Origin: CAYWWY01 sp964462525 | GTDB lineage: Bacteria; Thermotogota; Thermotogae; MWEM01 | Direction of reading: 5' to 3' | DNA length: 64,000 bases | Assembly (NCBI GenBank): GCA_964462525.1 | Contig: CAYWWY010000001.1 | Span: 62,001 to 126,000 of the forward strand | Shown here: one piece after another, positions 58,344 through 64,000 of the stretch | Numbering within the stretch: position 1 is the stretch's first letter | Layout: each line of letters opens with the position of its first letter | Notes under the pieces: generated by a model | Seen by the model: only the letters and a program-made list of their open reading frames with translations | What the model was told of the DNA's origin: nothing | The model's database searches: none | Program-made: the position numbers and the translations under genes

Positions 58344-59375
58344 TTATTCACTGCTCTTCCGTTCGATATACTTAGTGTATAAGGACATGGTAATCGGGTG
58401 GATATTTTCAAGATAGAGAAGCTGACGCATTCGATCAACCGCGAGGCTCCCCATTTCATATTGAAAAACCTTAACGCTGGACAGAGGCGGATGTGTAGTC
58501 GCTGAAAAACTCAAATCATCAAAACCGACCATCCGGATTTCTTGGGGGATGGGGTATCCCATTTGCTCCAAGGCTTCCATAACTCGATATGCGATGGGAT
58601 CATTCGAGGTAAAAATGGCTTCGGGTTTTCCCGACTGCCGGAAAGCTCTTTGAACCGCATGGATGATGTCTTCCGGTCCTTTGGCATGTCCTTGTTCGTC
58701 ATACAAATCATCGCAATCGTACGTCAACGGAAATAAGCCATGCGACTTCATTGCTTCAACATATCCTTCGTATCGAGATTTAAATCCATAGTGCGTCAAA
58801 GGACCATGAATATGAATGATCTTCCGCGCTCCTTTGGCAATTAGGGAATTGACCGCATCAACTGCTCCGTTGAACCCGTTTGATACTACGCAATCTACAC
58901 CCATCTCAGGAATGTATTGATCTACTAAAACAATAGGCTTTTCAAGGCGCTTCACCTGTTCTATCAAACGGGGAGATATATCTCCTCCAATCAAAACGAT
59001 TCCGTCAGCGGTATATTTCTTGTCGTCAATGACCGAATCGGTCGAAAGACCAATTCGCCCGATTGTAAACCCAAAGTTCTTCGCTGTTTCCATCATGCCT
59101 TGGAAAAGTATGGAATAAAACTCACTTGTCCGCGATTTTTGTTCATTCGGGCATAGAAACCGAGCGATGCGAGATGAATAGAACATACCTAAATTGAACT
59201 TCTTTCTTCTTGCTAGATTTCTCGCTGCTTTTGAAGGAATATATTCCAATTCGGACATGGCATCTTCCACATATTTTTTGGATTTCTCAGACACATATCC
59301 TTTCTTGGAAATCACACGGGATACTGTTGCCGTGGATACACCTGCCCTTTTTGCTACTTCGTGAATGCTTGCCAA
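58344..59375 (-). CDS. LacI-family transcriptional regulator
   Basis: A 343-residue repressor. N-terminal helix-turn-helix and hinge: ASIHEVAKRAGVSTATVSRVI...YVSEKSKKYVEDAMSELEYIPSKAARNLA. The ligand-binding domain follows (FNLGMFYSSRIAR, DGIVLIGGDISPRLIEQ, CDDLYDEQGHA, PEAIFTSNDPIAYRVM). TTG 59375 has GGGGGG nine bases upstream; the longer frame to 59417 would run into the operator. It probably represses its own operon and the divergent secreted-protein gene until the imported sugar binds. Confidence 0.93.
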   Translation of the reverse strand: MASIHEVAKRAGVSTATVSRVISKKGYVSEKSKKYVEDAMSELEYIPSKAARNLARRKKFNLGMFYSSRIARFLCPNEQKSRTSEFYSILFQGMMETAKNFGFTIGRIGLSTDSVIDDKKYTADGIVLIGGDISPRLIEQVKRLEKPIVLVDQYIPEMGVDCVVSNGFNGAVDAVNSLIAKGARKIIHIHGPLTHYGFKSRYEGYVEAMKSHGLFPLTYDCDDLYDEQGHAKGPEDIIHAVQRAFRQSGKPEAIFTSNDPIAYRVMEALEQMGYPIPQEIRMVGFDDLSFSATTHPPLSSVKVFQYEMGSLAVDRMRQLLYLENIHPITMSLYTKYIERKSSE

Positions 59376-59398
59376 TTGGGAATACCCCCCTCTTAAGA

Positions 59399-59416
59399 TA
59401 TGATACCGTTTACACA
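59399..59416. promoter_or_regulatory. LacI-type operator candidate before lacI
   Basis: An 18-bp site whose right half, GTTTACACA, is identical to the right half of the site at 59685. The left half is degenerate. It lies 24 bases before the lacI TTG start, right for autorepression. Confidence 0.5.
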
Positions 59417-59684
59417 AAAGTATAGTCCTTTTTTTGTTTTTTTGGAAGTCCTACGCGAGAAATTGATGCTTCCTGTTCTTCAAATAGATCGAAAAAACTC
59501 AGGATATCTCCTTTTTTTACACCGATTCTTCGATTCAAAGCACGATCAAATCGATATTCAAAGAAATACATCATATTTCTAGTATATCCGGACCCTGTGA
59601 TCGATAAAGCCGAATATATACTCAAATTTCTCTCTAATCATTCATATTAGGGTTTTGGTTCTAGAGAAGTTTCCGTTATCATAT
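59417..59684. other. Intergenic region between lacI and the secreted-protein gene
   Basis: With the two flanking operator-like sites this is about 370 bases of control DNA between divergent genes. It is AT-rich with no open frame of interest, and I see no clear -35/-10 pair for the minus-strand operon inside it. Confidence 0.5.
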
Positions 59685-59702
59685 TGTGTAAGTGTTTACA
59701 CA
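59685..59702. promoter_or_regulatory. LacI-type operator before the 469-residue secreted protein gene
   Basis: TGTGTAAGTGTTTACACA: seven outer bases of each half match in inverted orientation. A TATAGAAT -10-like sequence follows at 59703-59710, so a bound repressor would block transcription of the gene at 59743. It shares its right half with the site at 59399. Confidence 0.62.
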
Positions 59703-59742
59703 TATAGAATCCCATACCACCACCATGAAGGAGGGAAAAGGA

Positions 59743-61152
59743 ATGAAAAAAGCAGTATTGCTGGTAGTTTTGGTTTTGTGTGTTTCAATTGGTGCAGGAG
59801 CAACGGTTGAATTGGTCTTTACGGCTGATAACCTAACAGACTTGCCAGCTCTGTATTGGGAGGACATGTACAACCTCTTGGATTGGGTCGGCGATGATTT
59901 TGATGGAAACTGGGACTCTTTGCGAGTGTATGATGCCAATGGCAACGAACTCCCATACCAATTCTTGGATATAGACGGTAGTGGTCGGCTTTCTGCCCTC
60001 GATACTTTGATCTTTACGTTTGATGACTGGGCCAAAGTAGTTATCAGTGAAGATTGGAGCATTAAGCCCCCGGAGTATGCTTCTGTCTTTGTGTTGGATG
60101 AATCAGAAGATTCCCTGATTGTATCTCTCAAGGACCAACCCATAGTTATTGAAATTGACCGGTACGGGATGCCTACCTATATTAAGCATGGTGAGGTTGA
60201 AGGAAGACTTTTCTCCGAGCTTGGAATTGCTCGGGTGGCTGGTTGGGTAGGTAGTACCTGGTGGGCTGATGGGGCTATGGGCCGTCATGACGAAAAAGTA
60301 ACTCCGCACTTTCGTGTGGTGGACCAGTATGTTACTGGAAATGGCCCGGTCGCTTTGGGTGTAATGACTGTACTTGAGTCTCCAGATTTTATCGGTCTTC
60401 AACAGATTCTGGATGTAATCATCCTCCATACAGGGGAAATTCTAGTGCAGAACGAGTTTGTGTTTAAGGGATATGTAGACCTAATGAAGCTTCAAGTGCA
60501 AGCCACACACCCTTTGACCGATATGGATCGTGAGACACTATGGCATGTAATCCCGATGTTCCGGAAAATGCTTTGGTCGGATCAACTCAGTATCACTCCC
60601 TGGGAATATTGGAAGGAAAGAGGAGCGGCGAAGATTGTCGATCAAGATCCTTATATTGTTTTCCCGGCCAATGATTCTATGAAGCCACTTTGGTGGGGTG
60701 CTACTTACATTTTCACTTCCGAAGAGTCTTGGAGAGCGAACTACTCCGATACCCTTAAGTTGGCTGCTGTAGAACTCGACCCCATCATGCGACCAGTAGT
60801 TTTCTCCAATTTGGAACAGTTTATGTTTGGAAACACCTGGGTGTACGAATCCAACGAATTTCGAAGCGGAATCTTCCGTTGGTTCCCTGGTGAGCTGGAA
60901 GCCTCTTTTATCGGATTGCCCAATGATTTGAACGAGACGTATCGGTTCATTCCAGGAATTAAAAATCCCTTTGCCACAACCCAAGGAGCCGTAACTTCCG
61001 TTATGGAAGAAATGCCCGCACGGTATATTCCAGGTGATGTTGTATATGTGCCGAAAGTATATGGGTTATACTCTTTCGAGTCGGTGGAAGAGCTTATTCG
61101 TTTTGCGCATTTGAGAAGCATAGAAATTCAATCATCCGATTTCGCTCAGTAA
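59743..61152 (+). CDS. Large secreted protein of the LacI locus, unknown function
   Basis: A 469-residue exported protein with a signal peptide (AVLLVVLVLCVSIGAGA). The mature part is acidic, rich in aromatics and beta strands. A Ca-binding, EF-hand/dockerin-like loop DIDGSGRLSALD lies near residues 75-86. Aromatic clusters (VGSTWWADGAMGRHDEKV, WWGATYIF) suggest a sugar-binding surface. I do not recognise a catalytic family; a polysaccharide lyase or esterase fold is possible but only a guess. ATG 59743 with GGAGGG...AAAGG upstream. Controlled by the operator at 59685 and ended by a hairpin at 61184. Confidence 0.65.
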   Translation: MKKAVLLVVLVLCVSIGAGATVELVFTADNLTDLPALYWEDMYNLLDWVGDDFDGNWDSLRVYDANGNELPYQFLDIDGSGRLSALDTLIFTFDDWAKVVISEDWSIKPPEYASVFVLDESEDSLIVSLKDQPIVIEIDRYGMPTYIKHGEVEGRLFSELGIARVAGWVGSTWWADGAMGRHDEKVTPHFRVVDQYVTGNGPVALGVMTVLESPDFIGLQQILDVIILHTGEILVQNEFVFKGYVDLMKLQVQATHPLTDMDRETLWHVIPMFRKMLWSDQLSITPWEYWKERGAAKIVDQDPYIVFPANDSMKPLWWGATYIFTSEESWRANYSDTLKLAAVELDPIMRPVVFSNLEQFMFGNTWVYESNEFRSGIFRWFPGELEASFIGLPNDLNETYRFIPGIKNPFATTQGAVTSVMEEMPARYIPGDVVYVPKVYGLYSFESVEELIRFAHLRSIEIQSSDFAQ

Positions 61153-61183
61153 AAAAGGTTTGATCATCGAAATATAAATGGAG

Positions 61184-61216
61184 AAGCGGTTCGCGCTGTA
61201 TTCCTGCGGACCGCTT
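61184..61216 (+). terminator. Hairpin after the 469-residue secreted protein gene
   Basis: AAGCGGTTCGC pairs with GCGGACCGCTT (11 bp with one T-G wobble), 11-base loop, then ATCTTCTTTT. Confidence 0.65.
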
Positions 61217-61296
61217 ATCTTCTTTTATGGATCATTTTTCTTCTTCAAAAGAATTGATGGAAAGTCTTCGTCGGTACAGAAAAAGGGAGGCCTCGC

Positions 61297-63615
61297 ATGA
61301 ATAAGACATTTTATTCGATCACCATATCCATTCTTTTGTTTTTTTCCTTCTCGTTTGCATTCGTTCAACCGATAGAACAATACGAGCAGCATTTGATGTT
61401 TCTTCGTGACTCGTTCTCTGTGGAAGGAGAGCCCCAAATTGGTTATTGGATTTACGCTGACGCTCGTGGCCTGGACTTTATCCACGCACCGGCTCCTGGA
61501 GAAGGAGTTACATGTATCGATGACGTGGCTCGGGCTGGTCTGTATTTTCTGTACAGATACCGCAATACTCATAACGAGCAATACCTTGATCTTGCCCTAG
61601 AAACCATCAACTTTACTCTTGCTTTGCGGACGCCTAACGGAGATTTTTGGAACTTTGTTCTTGATAATGGTCAGATTAACCGTCATGGAATCACCAGCTC
61701 CGCAACAAGGAATTGGTGGGCACTCAGAGCTTTGTGGTTGTTGTCCGAAGCAGTCTTGATTTGGAAAGATATCGATCCGCACTATTCCCATCATCTTTTT
61801 TCCCTTTCTATGACGACAGCGCGGCTTCTATCCGGAGATTTGGACGCACAAGGACTCCTTCGCGGCTACACGGATATCTCAGCTCTCTTTGTCCTTGGAT
61901 TATGCAATCTCCGTCAGTCTGGTTTGGGGCAAGAAGTGTTCTTAGATACGCAAATCCGTCAAGTATCTGCAGGTCTTGTCAGTAAACAGCTTGATACCCC
62001 CCCTTGGTTCGGGTTAATTGATGAAGGAAGAGAGCATTTCCATTGGAGCGGTTGGGGGACAAGGCAGGTGCACGCGCTTGTTCGAGCATATCAGATCACA
62101 GAAGAAGAAGGGTTCCTTGAATCGGCCAAGCAAATGGCGAACCACATATACCCGATCATGTTGGCTACAGGACCCATATATTCTATATCCGATTTTGTGT
62201 ATAGAGAGTATGAACAGATTGCCTATACCGTCGAAGCGATGATTACTTCATTATATCACCTCTATCAAGCGACTGGAGAAGAATCGTATGCGTGGATGGC
62301 CTCTATTGGGATGGGATTTTTCTATGGCAACAATCAACTCCTTATTCCGATGATAACAGATACTGGGGCTGGATTTGATGGACTGGAACGGATTTTCATC
62401 AATAGAAATGCTGGGGCTGAATCAACCATCTCCTATCTATTGGCTCGCGCCCTCGTGGAACGGCTACCCGAAGAAGTTGTAGGAATTTCAAAAGCAAAAC
62501 CAATCCTGTCTTCGGGGGTTCGGTCGTTTTTTTCCCACCAGATGGATCCAGGTCTTTCCGTGATGGAAATGATTCGGATGGATGGAGAAGAAGGAATGCT
62601 TTCGCGCAACCTTCGGCTGCGGACTTCATGGACCCCATATTCCCCGAGTTATCGGGTAACCCTTACCGGACGATTTCCTACGGGACTGGAGTCCAATGCC
62701 ATATTTGCCGGTGTTTATGCGGACCATTCGCTCTTAGCACATCCTGGATGGATTGGTCATCTACCTGCAACACCTTTCAATGAAGACCGCTTGACCATCA
62801 CCCTCCGAGCACCTCAAGATTTTTATCTCAATCAGATTCTGCTTATACCCCATGTTCCCTATCAGATCCTTGAATGGGGCGGTTCCAGGTTTATTTGGAT
62901 CGCAAACATCCATGAAGCCCATGAAACGCTTCATTTGGGTGATTGTTCATTCGTGTTGGAACCGGGGCAATTCATCATCCAAACGATTCAATCGCATTGC
63001 ATTCCCACAGTTGTTACTCAAGAAACATATGAGACAGGATCCAAATACGAAGCTTCGATCAGAAAGAAGGACCACTTTTCCTTGTTGGACTTAAGGGATG
63101 GCGGGAACGCGAGAGGGTTTGGGATTCCCAGAGACCCAGCGAATTTCGATAATTATGGAGCGCCTACAGGGGCATACTATCCGCTCGAAGAGCTTCAGCC
63201 TCGATTGGTGGATGCCGTTCTCCCATTATCCATTCCCTTTTGGATCCCAATAAGCGATCAAACAGACCATGTAATTCCTATGAGCCAGAAATGGAGCTTC
63301 CTACCTATAAAGGCAAAATTTCTCCATTTCCTTGGTTCGAGCGATCATGGAGATTATCAAGCAATGTTTATACTAGAATACGCAGACGGATCAAAAGAAT
63401 CTGTTCCGATTGGGTTTTCTGACTGGTGCGGACAAGCAGTCTATGGAGAAGAAATCGGCATCGAATTTCCCTTTCGATACCTATCGAATCATCAAAAAGA
63501 ATGGATCCGGCCGAAACTGTTCATCCATACGATTCGGTTGAAGGATCAAGATCTCGTATCGGTGACATTTCCAACAGTAAAAACCATGCATATATTTGGA
63601 CTAACAGTTGAATAG
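61297..63615 (+). CDS. Secreted alpha-barrel (alpha/alpha-toroid) protein, probable glycan-active enzyme
   Basis: A 772-residue exported protein. Signal peptide (ISILLFFSFSFAFVQ). Residues about 40-410 are helical with a repeated pattern typical of alpha/alpha toroids (GVTCIDDVARAGLYFLYRY, NWWALRALWLLSEAV, GYTDISALFVLGL, GWGTRQVHALVRAYQ, EQIAYTVEAMITSLYHLYQ). Conserved-looking acids (CIDD, DEGREHFHWSG) could be catalytic. The C-terminal about 330 residues are beta-rich, with a galactose-binding/NPCBM-like final module (FLHFLGSSDHGDYQAMFILEYADGS). It is likely to act on an external glycan feeding the ABC transporter (inference). ATG with GGGAGG upstream. No family named with confidence. Confidence 0.65.
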   Translation: MNKTFYSITISILLFFSFSFAFVQPIEQYEQHLMFLRDSFSVEGEPQIGYWIYADARGLDFIHAPAPGEGVTCIDDVARAGLYFLYRYRNTHNEQYLDLALETINFTLALRTPNGDFWNFVLDNGQINRHGITSSATRNWWALRALWLLSEAVLIWKDIDPHYSHHLFSLSMTTARLLSGDLDAQGLLRGYTDISALFVLGLCNLRQSGLGQEVFLDTQIRQVSAGLVSKQLDTPPWFGLIDEGREHFHWSGWGTRQVHALVRAYQITEEEGFLESAKQMANHIYPIMLATGPIYSISDFVYREYEQIAYTVEAMITSLYHLYQATGEESYAWMASIGMGFFYGNNQLLIPMITDTGAGFDGLERIFINRNAGAESTISYLLARALVERLPEEVVGISKAKPILSSGVRSFFSHQMDPGLSVMEMIRMDGEEGMLSRNLRLRTSWTPYSPSYRVTLTGRFPTGLESNAIFAGVYADHSLLAHPGWIGHLPATPFNEDRLTITLRAPQDFYLNQILLIPHVPYQILEWGGSRFIWIANIHEAHETLHLGDCSFVLEPGQFIIQTIQSHCIPTVVTQETYETGSKYEASIRKKDHFSLLDLRDGGNARGFGIPRDPANFDNYGAPTGAYYPLEELQPRLVDAVLPLSIPFWIPISDQTDHVIPMSQKWSFLPIKAKFLHFLGSSDHGDYQAMFILEYADGSKESVPIGFSDWCGQAVYGEEIGIEFPFRYLSNHQKEWIRPKLFIHTIRLKDQDLVSVTFPTVKTMHIFGLTVE

Positions 63616-63656
63616 GCAGAAGATCCGTTGCATATTCGGAGAAGAGTACTCACTAT

Positions 63657-64000
63657 ATGAAAGAAGATCAAAGATCATTTTCTTGGCTATCAGAGTTTGA
63701 AGAATCCAATAATGCTCAGATACGCTCGGCTTTTCAGGAGATTGACCGGAAAGCCTTTATTCCTGAGCAGTATCATTCCTTCGCGGAAGAGGATGAGGTA
63801 ATTCCTACCTGGACAAAAGGCTTCCGGACGATCAGTACGAACTCCCAGCCTTCGCTTGTCGCCAAAATGATTCAATGGTTGGATGTGCAGTCTACCCATC
63901 ATGTGCTTGAAATAGGCACGGGAACAGGTTACTTGACGGCTTTGTTGGCACATATTACAAAAAAAGGTCAGATTACTTCCATTGAGTATGTGGAAGAGCT
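63657..64000 (+). CDS. pcm: Protein-L-isoaspartate O-methyltransferase, N-terminal part (cut by window edge)
   Basis: The first 114 codons of a PCMT: after FQEIDRKAFIPEQY and the conserved TISTNSQPSLVAKMIQWL, the SAM loop VLEIGTGTGYLTALLA is present. The enzyme methylates isoaspartyl residues for protein repair. ATG 63657; the GGAG upstream is somewhat far (15 bases), and no other in-frame start is better. The gene runs off the right edge. Confidence 0.92.
   Translation, partial: MKEDQRSFSWLSEFEESNNAQIRSAFQEIDRKAFIPEQYHSFAEEDEVIPTWTKGFRTISTNSQPSLVAKMIQWLDVQSTHHVLEIGTGTGYLTALLAHITKKGQITSIEYVEE

Overview
The window reads as a continuous stretch of a bacterial chromosome of moderate GC content: about 58 closely packed protein genes, an RNase P RNA, and no tRNA, insertion sequence, CRISPR array or phage module that I could see. 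Three gene arrangements point to Thermotogota or a near relative: (i) rplU-prp-rpmA-rplM-rpsI-dnaG-rpoD; (ii) a class V aminotransferase beside a short serA; (iii) butyrate kinase-phosphate butyryltransferase-butyrate kinase followed by a 2-oxoacid:ferredoxin oxidoreductase. The solute-binding protein of the sugar transporter has a cleavable signal but no lipobox, and there is a small barrel-like exported protein, which fits a cell with an outer envelope and a periplasm. The phylum call is inference from gene content and order.

Layout. 1-383: start of pduL (minus, cut by the window edge). 547-6218: HD-GYP receptor, membrane protein with a spermidine-synthase-like domain, PflX-type radical SAM protein. 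6288-10062 (minus): chemotaxis receptor and a CofE-like protein. 10268-15560 (plus): FAD oxidoreductase, HAAS/glycine-repeat protein, GNAT, helical protein, rRNA methyltransferase, RdgB. 15576-21725 (minus): a six-gene operon with an ABC ATPase, two Mrp/Mbh-type antiporter subunits (one fused to a reduced solute-binding domain), and two large secreted proteins. 21863-22187: RNase P RNA. 22211-24638 (plus): EamA transporter, SigH-like sigma factor, membrane protein. 24690-28310 (minus): rpsO, then an aldo/keto reductase-aminotransferase-serA operon.

28719-36389 (plus) is a coherent energy operon. A PLP aminotransferase, a four-subunit 2-oxoacid:ferredoxin oxidoreductase, phosphate butyryltransferase and two butyrate kinases would turn branched-chain amino acids into branched-chain acids, with ATP and reduced ferredoxin as gain. 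A P-loop protein of unknown role sits in the middle. 36609-42798 holds a small exported protein, HU, the ribosomal protein/Prp group, primase and the main sigma factor. 42856-53326 holds a zinc protease, a thioesterase-like protein, a radical SAM protein, the two-gene glycine decarboxylase, small membrane proteins, a glycosyltransferase, a phosphoesterase and a cytosolic BMP-domain protein.

53435-63615 ends in a carbohydrate locus: lacI-SBP-permease-permease-GH130 on the minus strand, and two large uncharacterised secreted proteins on the plus strand. LacI-type operator-like sites lie at both ends of the divergent intergenic region. The right edge cuts a protein-L-isoaspartate methyltransferase gene.

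Most likely to be new biology: the antiporter-subunit/half-SBP fusion and its six-gene operon, the two secreted proteins of the LacI locus, the P-loop protein in the fermentation operon, and the spermidine-synthase-like protein that has lost catalytic residues. All family names come from reading the translations; no database search was run.
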